64,000 nucleotides of DNA from Pycnopodia helianthoides (taxonomy: Eukaryota > Echinodermata > Asteroidea > Forcipulatida > Asteriidae), in contig CM063248.1 in NCBI GenBank assembly GCA_032158295.1, positions 1,325,828 through 1,389,827 of the forward strand, written 5' to 3'. The translations under genes were made by a program, and so were the position numbers. The notes beneath the pieces were generated by a model. That model worked only from the letters and a program-made list of their open reading frames with translations, was not told where the DNA came from and did not search any database. Within the stretch, counting starts at the first letter, position 1; each line of letters begins with the position of its first letter. This document shows positions 1 through 11,500 of the stretch, in pieces.

Positions 1-1773
1 CTTGGTGGTCTGATAGTAAAGACACCTCTGATCACCAGGCGAGCTTGGTGGTCTGATAGTAAAGACACCTTTGATCACCAGGCGAGCTTGGTGGTCTGAT
101 AGTAAAGACACCTCTGATCACCGGGCAAGCTTGGTGGTCTGATAGTAAAGACACCTCTGATCACCAGGCGAGCTTGGTGGTCTGATAGTAAAGACACCTC
201 TGATCACCAGGCGAGCTTGGTGGTCTGATAGTAAAGACACCTCTGATCACCAGGCGAGCTTGGTGGTCTGATAGTAAAGACACCTCTGATCACCAGGCGA
301 GCTTGGTGGTCTGATAGTAAAGACACCTCTGATCACCAGGCGAGCTTGGTGGTCTGATAGTAAAGACACCTCTGATCACCAGGCGAGCTTGGTGGTCTGA
401 TAGTAAAGACACCTCTGATCACCAGGCGAGCTTGGTGGTCTGATAGTAAAGACACCTCTGATCACCAGGCAAGCTTGGTGGTCTGATAGTAAAGACACCT
501 CTGATCACCGGGCAAGCTTGGTGGTCTGATAGTAAAGACACCTCTGATCACCAGGCGAGCTTGGTGGTCTGATAGTAAAGACACCTCTGATCACCAGGCA
601 AGCTTGGTGGTCTGATAGTAAAGACACCTCTGATCACCAGGCGAGCTTGGTGGTCTGATAGTAAAGACACCTCTGATCACCAGGCGAGCTTGGTGGTCTG
701 ATAGTAAAGACACCTCTGATCACCAGGCGAGCTTGGTGGTCTGATAGTAAAGACACCTCTGATCACCAGGCGAGCTTGGTGGTCTGATAGTAAAGACACC
801 TCTGATCACCAGGCGAGCTTGGTGGTCTGATAGTAAAGACACCTTTGATCACCAGGCGAGCTTGGTGGTCTGATAGTAAAGACACCTCTGATCACCAGGC
901 GAGCTTGGTGGTCTGATAGTAAAGACACCTTTGATCACCAGGCGAGCTTGGTGGTCTGATAGTAAAGACACCTCTGATCACCAGGCGAGCTTGGTGGTCT
1001 GATAGTAAAGACACCTCTGATCACCAGGCGAGCTTGGTGGTCTGATAGTAAAGACACCTCTGATCACCAGGCGAGCTTGGTGGTCTGATAGTAAAGACAC
1101 CTTTGATCACCAGGCGAGCTTGGTGGTCTGATAGTAAAGACACCTCTGATCACCAGGCGAGCTTGGTGGTCTGATAGTAAAGACACCTTTGATCACCAGG
1201 CGAGCTTGGTGGTCTGATAGTAAAGACACCTCTGATCACCAGGCGAGCTTGGTGGTCTGATAGTAAAGACACCTCTGATCACCAGGCGAGCTTGGTGGTC
1301 TGATAGTAAAGACACCTCTGATCACCAGGCGAGCTTGGTGGTCTGATAGTAAAGACACCTCTGATCACCAGGCGAGCTTGGTGGTCTGATAGCAAAGACA
1401 CCTTTGATCACCAGGCGAGCTTGGTGGTCTGATAGTAAAGACACCTCTGATCACCAGGCGAGCTTGGTGGTCTGATAGCAAAGACACCTCTGATCACCAG
1501 GCGAGCTTGGTGGTCTGATAGTAAAGACACCTCTGATCACCAGGCGAGCTTGGTGGTCTGATAGTAAAGACACCTCTGATCACCAGGCGAGCTTGGTGGT
1601 CTGATAGTAAAGACACCTCTGATCACCGGGCAAGCTTGGTGGTCTGATAGCAAAGACACCTTTGATCACCAGGCGAGCTTGGTGGTCTGATAGTAAAGAC
1701 ACCTCTGATCACCAGGCGAGCTTGGTGGTCTGATAGTAAAGACACCTCTGATCACCAGGCTAGCTTGGTGGTC
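1..1773. repeat. 43-bp satellite, 41 head-to-tail copies
   Basis: The unit begins CTTGGTGGTCTGATAGTAAA and repeats every 43 bases. Position 1764 is exactly 41 periods from position 1, so there is no net indel; a partial copy ends the array near 1773. Copies differ only by a few substitutions (C/T in ACCTCTG versus ACCTTTG, AGT versus AGC, CAGGCGAG versus CGGGCAAG). Each unit contains an imperfect inverted repeat (TGGTG...CACCA) around a TGATCA core. The array runs off the left edge. No ORF crosses it, and it is not CRISPR because there are no unique spacers. Confidence 0.97.
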
Positions 1774-1924
1774 TTGAATATGCACTTTGTCTAGAAACTT
1801 TCCATCAAAATGTACGCCGCCATATTGAACAAGTCATGTGATCACACTTGTGTCTAATCAATCATGGGTGGCATGAGTATGGTTTTGTCAGGGTGATGTT
1901 TGTTCTACTCCATTCACAAGACAT

Positions 1925-2005
1925 CTCAGGAGTGCAGACATTCCCATTGCAGGGCAAGCAAGGTCACGCAATGGGTTCGAATCCCATCAGAGGTGCTTCT
2001 TGTTT
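1925..2005 (+). repeat. tRNA-like SINE fragment
   Basis: A T-arm-like hairpin (ATGGG, TTCGAAT loop, CCCAT) with a Pol III B-box sits at about 1971-1987. No convincing A-box, D-arm or anticodon arm precedes it, so this is a degraded tRNA-derived SINE head and not a tRNA gene. The rest of 1774-2124 shows nothing else. Confidence 0.35.
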
Positions 2006-2124
2006 TGTTTCCTCCCAAGGGACTTGGAAAGTACCAAGTATAAAGGGTTTACTAGACATTGGTCCAGGGTAAAACTAAATCATATTAATCTCTGTGTAAA
2101 ATATATGTATATGAAAACTATTTT

Positions 2125-2289
2125 TTATTCTTCATGTACCTGGGACTTGAATCCCATCACAGTGTTTGAGTGAAAATTGAAATACTTTACCAAGTTGTGG
2201 ACTGGCAGCGAATACTGTTGCTGCTGCTGCTGCAGCTGGCTGCTTAGTAACCCTTGTAGGTGATTCTTACCCTCTTCCGCATACAGTCC
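2125..2289 (-). CDS. Candidate last ATRX exon, glutamine-rich
   Basis: A TTTCAG acceptor opens 54 codons ending in a stop that overlaps an AATAAA signal (2124-2129). It starts in phase 0 as required after exon 7739-7512. It encodes GLLSSQLQQQQQQYSLP with a CAG run at 2218-2234, recalling the Gln-rich tail of vertebrate ATRX. However, the conserved C-terminal helices of vertebrate ATRX are not found between here and 7512, the intron would be 5.2 kb, and a donor-like GTAAAG follows the Gln tract, so the gene may continue beyond the window. Confidence 0.35.
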   Translation of the reverse strand, partial: GLYAEEGKNHLQGLLSSQLQQQQQQYSLPVHNLVKYFNFHSNTVMGFKSQVHEE

Positions 2290-4506
2290 CTGAAATGATG
2301 AACAAGAAATGGAATTACCAATCCTAGCTCCTATTTGCAAAAATTTCTACGTTACCAATCCAAGGCAACTTTACCGGTAATTTCTTCTACTAATTCTCTC
2401 TACACAATACACAAAAAGCTCTTTTTTCCCCCTGTGATAAACCTAAGTTTAAGTTTTTTTGAGTACTTATTGGCTGATCTCTACATCTTTGTCTCAGGAC
2501 ACTTCGGTTTATTAAATCATCTAGCAGCAATTTCAACATTCTTTAGCAAAAGTTGGAGGAAACTGTGCATTTGGTGAGACAAAATATATCTGAAATAAAT
2601 ACTGGTAACTGAAAAGTAATAATAACTGCTTCGTTTCTCAAGAAAAATTTAACTCACCCCCCCCCCCCGCACCACCGCAAACTCACGCCCTCCCTTTATT
2701 CTACTCACCACTGGCACTCATACGAGGCATGAGGAATGTAACGTACTCATTTTGTAACGCAAGTAAATGCTAGAGACTAATATAGACAAGAATCAAACTC
2801 AACATGAATTTGGTGCGACAGAATATTTGGACACAATTCTGTTCACATAAACGCTATTGTGAAAATAAAACTACTCAAGCACAGGGTACTTTCATTGACT
2901 TGTTACTGTACTTTAAACTCAAAAGTTAAAAGTGCTTTATGTCAAAAACACAAAATGATTAAAAGAAAAGACTTAAAATATTATCAGGCATAACAGGTTT
3001 TTTCACGGTTATCTAATGAATTAAGCACGTGCACAAACATTGTGGAACAAAAAGAAAAAACGAAATATGCAGAACAAGCTCAGACGCTATCACATTAGTG
3101 ATCAAAATCTTGGACAATGAGTTTGATTCATTCCATGGTTATTTGTGTGGTCATAGCCAGGAAACTAAGCAAAAACCAAAAATGTAAATGGATACAAGAT
3201 TTGTTTAAACATAGAAGTTTGTCAACAAACTCAAAGTGGTTCTAGGCACAAATATTTGAGACAATACCATGACAAAACAAAGCCTCACCGAAATGCTTTT
3301 CTCAGCAACATTTGTGGATTGTACAAAGCAACCAAATTATAAAGCCAATGAATGGGCTGGGATTTTAAAGTTTGTGCGTGCACAAAGTGACTTTCTGTTT
3401 GTCATGCAATACACATTTATTATGGAGCCACCATCTTGTTTTTTGTCCCTTTCAAGGCAATTTTAACCCAGTGGATGATATTGAATGGTCGAAAAGTAGA
3501 AGGGTTGACTGTGTACTGTGTAGATGCATTCACCACATGATATCATATTGCAGGCTGCCATAGTTTACCCATCATTTACAACCACAGTGGATATTGGCTA
3601 GTCAAACAGTAGGAGGGTTAAATGAGCCAAGGCTGGAAGCGAAAAAATAGTCAGACCCCATTCCTGTATACCGAGACTCTGTATTCATTATTGCTAATGA
3701 ACATAGGGAACAAGACCAAGATGGCAGCATCATAATAAAAGGTCCACACAGGGAGAGGAAGCTCTTATTTTGTCCCTACCGGATTAATCCCAGAATACCA
3801 CATTTGCTGCAAGGGAAGTCAAAGAGGGCATCACAAGAAAATTAATGAATAATTATTCTACCTTCTTGAAAAAAAACAATGTTCCCTATACGGCATCGGG
3901 TCCATCTAAGGCTGTTTCAGCAACCGTCAAACGATCAGTGTAAACGGTTTGTTTAGACAACCTCGGTTGTTTTCTGCAATACCAAAGCAATCCCTCACCC
4001 CGCCCACCGCCCCCAACTAGCAGGTCCAACAGATCCCACGAACAATGCAAAAGTGACCTTAGACTGGTCCCTTGTCTTTGTCCGCAAGGATCAAGACAGG
4101 CACTGGTCTTACGGGCCCAAGGATTTTATTGGATAAACATGCAGTAACTGCCAGTAAGGTATGCTTTTCATATCTGTGTAATGATTGGTCTGCCCCAAAG
4201 TGGCGTAGTTTGACAGCTACCACTCGATCATCTGCACGTGTGCATAATGCTTTTTTGATGTGTATAGACTACAAATTTCCGTCCGTGTGAATGGGATGTG
4301 TGGTAAAAGATGCACCCCATTCAGGGGGCCTGCCAGGTCGCTCAAGGCGGTATCTGGCTTATTCACGAGCCTTGAAGTGTGATATCAGATGTTCAGGCTA
4401 AAGTGACCCTTGACTGTGGTTAAACATTGATAATGAAGATTTGGCAACAACTCATTGTGGCTGGTAGAATGTCACTACAATTCCTCCTAATCCTCTAGAG
4501 TCCCAA

Positions 4507-4650
4507 CTGGGTCCAATCTCATGGCGTTGCTTACCAGAGAATTCTGCGCTAACAGCGTCCTGTGAAGCGTGTACTTGTATCAGTCATGGCATGACGGTAA
4601 GCGCAGAATACCACGGTAAGCAGTGCTATGAAATTGGGGTCCATGTGAGA
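4507..4650. mobile_element. Small palindromic MITE (TCTGCGCTTA family)
   Basis: Two ends in inverted orientation carry ATTCTGCGCT and AGCGCAGAAT with flanking GGGTCCAAT/ATTGGGGTCC. A related copy lies at about 19012-19135 and a weaker one near 16060-16210. No coding potential. Confidence 0.5.
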
Positions 4651-5086
4651 ACAATAGTTGTTGCATTGGGTTTCTTGTGAATAAGCATCATAAGAACTCC
4701 AGATAGAGAAACATTTTAATGACTTTTTTTTTTTACTTTTTTCTTTCTTTTTTTTGTACAGAAAAGAATTGTTTCATTATTATATCATACTCTCTTTGTA
4801 AAAAAGTAGAATGGAGGGAGATTCCATTAGTCCAAGCTGAAATTGGCATGAAAAAAATTTGATCACAACTTATTTTTTTAATTTGTTTGTTTCAACTATT
4901 ATTTATTTGTAGCTGTTGCTGCAAGATGTTCATCATCAACTAATTGATTTCCATTCAAAAAGAGTTATTAATTAAGACACATTTACACAAAATATTTTGC
5001 TCTTGTTTTATTATTTACAACAATATTGTCAATAAATAAATTTAAAAATGTAAATATATTTTTAATCAAAGCTTATTTAAGTGCCT

Positions 5087-5617
5087 CTATTCCCCCCAAG
5101 TTTCTAAGATACCACGTTTCTTCAACTCATAGTTGGCCAGCTTAGAACACTTGTTCAGAGCTTTTATTGTTTTACATTTAGAGTCTGTATACCAGTCTGT
5201 GAAGCCTGGAAACTGCATTAACGCCTGCTGGAAAATGCAATGAATAAGTTTTCGGTTCAGTTGTGGAATTTTACAACGTTTGTGATTTTCATCTCTTGAC
5301 TTTCCAGTCACATTCTTCGAGGCCAGTTCTTCTGTGGGTACTTCTTGTTTGAGGAGGAACACGCAGAGAAGTTTCCCCTCCTCATTATCGGAGGCGAATC
5401 GACATCGTTGCTGAACTTTGCGCAGCATGGTCATGTAATCAGCAATTGTCCGCACCATGTCCTCACTCCCACCAAGAAGATACGTTCCACTCACCGGCCC
5501 CGCCAAAAAATTAACACATACAAAAAAAACTAATAAATAGTCAGGAATTTTAACGCAATGAGCCAAAAAAATCAACAGACCACAACTATTCTGTTCGCTG
5601 CCTGCTTTTATATACAT
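5087..5617 (-). CDS. Uncharacterised 176-codon ORF inside the ATRX 3' region
   Basis: A single open frame on the same strand as ATRX, followed ~75 bp later by an AATAAA signal (5007-5012). The first ~45 residues are hydrophobic and may not be translated; an internal Met at MVRTIADYMTML could be the start. The rest is well mixed and protein-like, ending in a basic helical segment (LNRKLIHCIFQQALMQF, KALNKCSKLANYELKKRG). I do not recognise the family; resemblance to BEN-type helical domains is too weak to claim. It could be a transposon-derived fragment, an alternative ATRX terminal exon or an independent intronic gene. No splice acceptor is obvious at its start. Confidence 0.4.
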   Translation of the reverse strand: MYIKAGSEQNSCGLLIFLAHCVKIPDYLLVFFVCVNFLAGPVSGTYLLGGSEDMVRTIADYMTMLRKVQQRCRFASDNEEGKLLCVFLLKQEVPTEELASKNVTGKSRDENHKRCKIPQLNRKLIHCIFQQALMQFPGFTDWYTDSKCKTIKALNKCSKLANYELKKRGILETWGE

Positions 5618-5620
5618 ACA

Positions 5621-5815
5621 AAATGTGAATTACATTGGATCTTAGTTTAGCTAGAACCTGAAGCACAATCTTGGGCCTACTTTTTGTATGTAAATTACAT
5701 TGGATCTTAGTTTAGCTAGAACCTGAAGCACAATCTTGGGCCTATTTTTTGTTTGTGAATTACATTGGATCTTAGTTTAGCTAGAACCTGAAGCACAATC
5801 TTGGGCCCAACTTTT
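5621..5815. repeat. Three tandem copies of a ~65-bp unit
   Basis: Three near-identical copies of a unit containing TACATTGGATCTTAGTTTAG and GAAGCACAATCTTGGGCC, period about 64-66 bp, directly upstream of the 5087-5617 ORF start. Confidence 0.9.
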
Positions 5816-6859
5816 GCTTGTTTCGTAGCCAGAAACTGCCACCACTAAGCCCACCACACCTGATTACAACCAATCAGATGAAGTGATCTCTAGAATGACA
5901 TCTAAGAGCGCATTATATCTATATTGTTACTTCTTATTGGTTGTAATGGGGTCTATTTTTGTGGCTGTTTTTAATGTGTCTTTTTTATGACTGGGAAAAC
6001 ACTTTTCATGTTTACATGATGAATAAATAAATCTAATCTAATCTAATTTAATCTAATGGCTATTTCTGTCAACGATTTAAAAAAATGGTCAACTGAAGAT
6101 GGGGTCAGGGAAATCCCGCAGTGCGCACATACAACGTCCATATTAGTACTAAAGCAATGCTCTCAGACCGTACTTGGCCAATTTTCATGATTACGTTTGG
6201 ACAAATTGTATCTTTAGTATGTATTTTCAATATTTTGATATGTCAAACAGAAATTCCTCAGGAAAATAGTATATTTTAATGCCCCTGGTCATGACTGGCC
6301 ATGTACATTCCCAGAGTTAAGGCTAAAGACAACACATTACAGTAATCCGATTATATACCCATTGTATGGACTCCTGCAGCCAGATCCAGTGTCAAGTCAA
6401 GCAGTAAACTGAACTCTCAATCGTTGGTTAGTTGTTGCTGAACTGTTCGGACAGTAGATTGTTTCTAAATCGTTTAACTGTTGCCAAATCAGCCTTCCGT
6501 GGACCAGACACCTAAACCTATCTCTACCCTCACTGCAACTGGGCCAGCTCTAATTGGCTCCTGCCCATTGCATACACCTCGACCAACTAAAAGTATATTG
6601 TTGTGTCAGTGTTGTATCAGTGTTGTATCTCCTAAATAGCACTTACGTTACGCCCGAGTTTGAAAATGTAAAAACATCATATCGCACTTAAAATAGCCCA
6701 GATGTACAGACAAAACAAGTACACGCAACAATACAATGTTTTTGCACTGATGAGACGATTCCTAACCCATTCGGAGCTAAGAGTCAATGCAGACAAAAAA
6801 AACGCCTGAAACATGGATCAAGATCTTACGAGGTATCTCAAATGATATTTCTACCTTTT

Positions 6860-7035
6860 GATAACCCCTGTAATTATAGATTCCAAAGAGCTTTTGGAAA
6901 CAGTATCCTCAAAGCTAGAGAAGTAGATCAAACAGCAGGATTTATTTCTATCTGGTGAAAATTATAGCATTTTGTTTTTACCTGGCAGACATAAACAAAT
7001 CTGAACTTAGATAACAAACTGCCATTTCTTATCCC
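6860..7035. repeat. Dispersed ~175-bp repeat, copy 1
   Basis: Contains ACAGTATCCTC, AGAGAAGTAGATCAAA and a CTGAACTTAGAT-like end. Related copies lie at about 11100-11300, 17690-17860 and 18415-18530, all in ATRX introns. No terminal repeats were resolved, so the class is unknown. Confidence 0.6.
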
Positions 7036-7511
7036 TGACTGTAACATGCCAAGCTTCTATTTGGTTAATGCAACTGTAATCACCGAGGAGTGTTCCTTTT
7101 TTCAATGCTAAGCCAGCAGGACTAAATAGTTTGTTGTTTCACTGGTCCATATCTTAACGCCTCCCTTCCAAATGATCATTTTGAAGGGACCATGATGAGC
7201 AATCTGTGTAGGCAGCTGATTTGGAAAGCATTAGCCTTGCTTATTTTTTACTGGCGGGGTTTTTCTACTTGTGTTTGGCCAGCAGACAACTGTTTAGGGA
7301 GAACCCAAAACCCCAGACAGACCATAAACCAGCAAATCACATTCCTGTCACCTGTAATGTAGCTATGTCTTGTTGGTCCAAGTCATCATACAAATCACCA
7401 TAACCCATCCTAACCTATAACAACCCAGCACAAACCCATTTTCCCTTTGATCTACCATACTGGGCACACCTTAGCCCAGCACAACCCAGCACAACCCATT
7501 CCTTCACTCAC

Positions 7512-8516
7512 CTGTAATTTAGCCAGCTCCTGTTGATTAATGCCTTGGTTCAAGAGAAGACGGGGATCCAGAGCCAAACGCATCCTGCCCTCCTTCTCAT
7601 CTTCATACTCCTTCCATGCATTCTTACGTTCCTCTTCATTCAGTTCTTCTGACTCGATGTTCTCAAGGAGCGAATCATGCTCATGGTACTTGACGATCCA
7701 GTCGCCCTTAAGTTTGAGTAGCTCAGCAAGGACATAGTCCTGGGGAGATGGATATCAAGAGGACTCTAATTAGTATTATAAAGTGTACCTCAAGAGCTTG
7801 TTTTTCAAACAAAAAAACAGTGTTACAAAATCTAGTATGTATCTATCCCTCACAAAGGATATCATCTGCAGACTGCAAAGTGATTGAAGTGTCAGTGACA
7901 TCCACCTGTTGAAACACCATTAGACATTCAGGTTGGCTCAGTGATTTCTTACCTGCCTTTCACCTGTCTGTGGACCCGGTTCGAATCCCATATCAGACCA
8001 GAGCCTTGCATGTGGATTGGATTCTTAGTCCCCATCTGATTGCAAGGGTTTCCCCAGTTGGGTTTTCCTCCAAAATCTAAAACTAAGATTCCTTGATCTT
8101 CTTCTCTTCACAGGTATCTTCAGGCCTACATTAAAAACTTCTACTGCCCATAGTTTTAATCATAGCCAACAAAGCGGTCTATATTTGTATACTGTTCAAA
8201 GTGTTCAGTAAAAGAAATTATTTACATGGTGTCGCCGCAAAGCTGTTCCTTATTTACTTACACCTTGGCACTTCACAACTCTAGAAGAAAGTACAATGTA
8301 AACAACTATTATGATAGCCGTTTGGTCTGTACATAGTATTAGCAAAGAAGAAAACAAACACACCTTGGGTAGCACTGGTGTTTCTCGTTCCGGCTTGTTG
8401 GGGTCATCCAGCCCTTCAGGGGTGAAAGTGTAAAGATCAGAAAGGTCAGCGGCAGTGAAATGCCGTTCTATCTGATGCTCATCCACCACACGGCAAGACA
8501 GAGACTGCTTAGTTAC
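7512..8516 (-). CDS. ATRX: ATRX post-ATPase exons
   Basis: Exons 8516-8364 ([38 protein letters not shown]) and 7739-7512 ([20 protein letters not shown], then [19 protein letters not shown]). These match the conserved segment C-terminal to the ATPase in vertebrate ATRX. The last ends in phase 0 at a GTGAGT donor, so at least one more coding exon follows to the left. Confidence 0.94.
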
Positions 8517-11500
8517 CTAGGTACAACAAAAACAGGGAAAAAACGTTACCATCCATTGCAGTCTAAACTTTCAGGCATAATCATGGAAGGCCTGCTTAAA
8601 GTTTTTAGGGTTTTATCAGATCTCAAGAAACAATGACAGCAGTCAAGGCATACACAAGTTTAAAGCAGACTTCACAAACTTTATGTGGGTCACAACTGAA
8701 ACTTTCACAAATGTGATTCTAAGGTCACTTGGTGTTGTAGCCCAATTTGAGAAATTGGGCTGCTTTAATTGGCCCTGCCAATACACATTCTGAAAATGGA
8801 GCCAATTTAATCAGCTTGGACACTACTAGGCTTAAAGAACATACTACAATTATTGCAATCTGTTTTCTACAATAAAGTTTCTCTGTTGAATAAGACAAAG
8901 TCAAATGCATCAACCAATCAACCATTTGGGGAATATTGGTGAAAGCCACTTTGGGGCCGCAATTAGGAGTACGAGTACAAGAGATAATCTGTTATTAAAA
9001 ACCTGAACATTTATTCTGAAAGTCTGGAAATAAAATTTACCTGTCGTTCATAGATCTTCTCTTCCATTGTACCCTGAAACCAAAAGAAGAACGAAATACA
9101 ATCTGAGGATTTACATAGTACATGCATGCAACTGTAACTTAACGAAAAAAGAGGAAATTACAACATTTCAAAGATTTTGTACATTTTTTTTTTCAGTTTT
9201 GAAAGGTAAAACTGAGAATAAAAAAAGAGGAAATCAGCTGATCCGAGGAAAAGTTGCATGCCTGATATTAATAATATAATAAATAGATTTACAGGTGGCA
9301 CCATAAACTATGGAATGGTTCTGAAAAGAAAAAGATCTTGTTATACTTGAGATGTGTTTGAGATGTCTTTAATGTGACTAGGTCACATCCGCCTTGAACC
9401 AAATCACTCAAGATCAACTTGAACGAAATCACTCAAACTAATCTGACTATTTATCCATGTTGATTTTGTGTTTAGTTATTATTTGGTCATAAGTGTGAAG
9501 CTTTCCTCCCTGTAATTTTTTTTGAAATTTTATCAAAAAAACTGGCCCCCCCTCTTGATTTTTGATCATGTGTTGTTTTTTTTGGCCATTAGCGGCGCCC
9601 TGCATGGTTCCCAGTAAAGACCCATAAAAAGTGAAATGAACATTGAAGTACCATTGCCTCAGAAAACCAGCGTAAAAACAGTCTGTGTTGTGACTTATTT
9701 TACGACTACATGAAAGTTATTTATCTTCATTGCTATGCATTTTCCATTGTCTTGTTTCGATAAAGTCCATAATCTGATGTCACAGTGCTGTTTTGATTCC
9801 TAGAACTGATCAAAGTGTAGGGTTTTTAGATTATGAAACTATTTTTTATTGAGTTTTACTTAATTATATGTAATCACTACGCACTTGTTTACCTTTCTAT
9901 AACAAAATAACATTAATGTTAATTTCGTTCAAGTTGATATTTAAACAAGATTAAATCTTCCAGTAGAAACATTTTCAATGAGCACAAACAACAGGCTTAT
10001 CCCTAAAAGTTTGTTACTAAACCTTCCCCCCCAAAAAAAAAAAAAACAGAAGAAAAAAAAAAAAAAAACAGAGCTTAAAAAAAAACAAAGAGTGTACCTC
10101 TTTCATGAACACAAATCTTTGAAAAATTGAGAGATTAATTAGAAATTGATTTTCTAAGTCTTACCTGTGCAACGAATCTGTAGATGTAAACCGCCCTCGT
10201 CTGGCCAAACCGATAAACTCTGAAAATCGACTGAATATCGTGACTGGGATTCCAGGAGGCATCAAAAATGATGACACGGTTGGCTCCGATTAAATTCGTC
10301 CCAAGAGAACCCGCTTTTGTGGAGATTAGAAACAGTCTTGCCCTGAAAAAACAACATTGTAACCAGTTTTATAACTTGAATTCAGGATGTTGTGTTTAGT
10401 ACTTTTTTGTAGTGTGTCAAGGCCCAGCGGTCTAAGCCTATCGCACCCCAGGTCTTATGGCTGAGTTGTCAGAATCTGGGTTTGAATTACGGTCTTGAAA
10501 CTTGTGTCTTTGGGCATAACCCAGGAGTAAATCCTGTCACACTTCACACTCATCTTCCAACAACGATGTTTACAGAGTGCCAATATGTCAGTTAAAGAAT
10601 GAATGTAAGTGAGCGTAGTTTAAGAATTAAGAAGTCTGAATTGAGAAGTCTTGAATTTCTCATCCCTGCATTCGCAAATGACCTAAAGCAGTTTGGTTGT
10701 GAACACACTGTCTATAAATCCCTGATTGGTGAAATCAGTAAAATCAATTTCTTGACAAAAACTTAATGGAGCATCTAGCACTCACCTGTAATTCTTCACT
10801 TTGTTGAATGTCTCCGCCCAGGTCTTGCGGAATGCTGCGGAGGTAGAACCGTCCATGCGGAAATAATCTTCACCTTTGACCCAGGATCCAATTCCTCCAA
10901 CCTTTACAAACATTTTGTAGCAGAAAAAAAGTGTCAATACCAGCTGTACACATTGTTGTTCCTCTTTTGATCCCTCGGACTGACGTCACACTACGTTTAC
11001 TGTCTGCCCATGGTTAATCATTTTGGGAGTTAAATTTAGAGGTTAAAGTCACCCCTGATTAAAAAGACTGAAACTAGTATTCAAATTTGAGAAGGTATGT
11101 TGAAATGATGACATTTCCAACTTTTGGTAACCCCTGGAGTTATAGATTTCAAGGAGCTTCTGGGAACAGTATCCTCAGCACTAGAGAAGTAGATCAAAGA
11201 GTAAGATGTCTTCATGTATATATATAAAAATTTTAAAAAATCCCACAAGGAAGAAATAAAAATCTGAATTCAGATAAAGTTTGAAATTGCTCATTAGAGT
11301 GAAGCGTATATAAAGAATTAGTGTGCAGCTGTGAGAATGCTGCCTAAAATATGCGTGCACAGTAACACATGTGAATTAGACTCCAAAAATGGGGCAACTA
11401 GGATCTATACTGGGTGATGACGTCAGGTGCATTGGGTCAATAAATGTTTTTAAACGAGCTTATTTCAGGACATTACTTGAGTAAGCAGTAACTATCTCGG

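Noticed and set aside
1..1773. CRISPR array
   Set aside because: The 43-bp units abut directly with no unique spacers, and the genome is animal.
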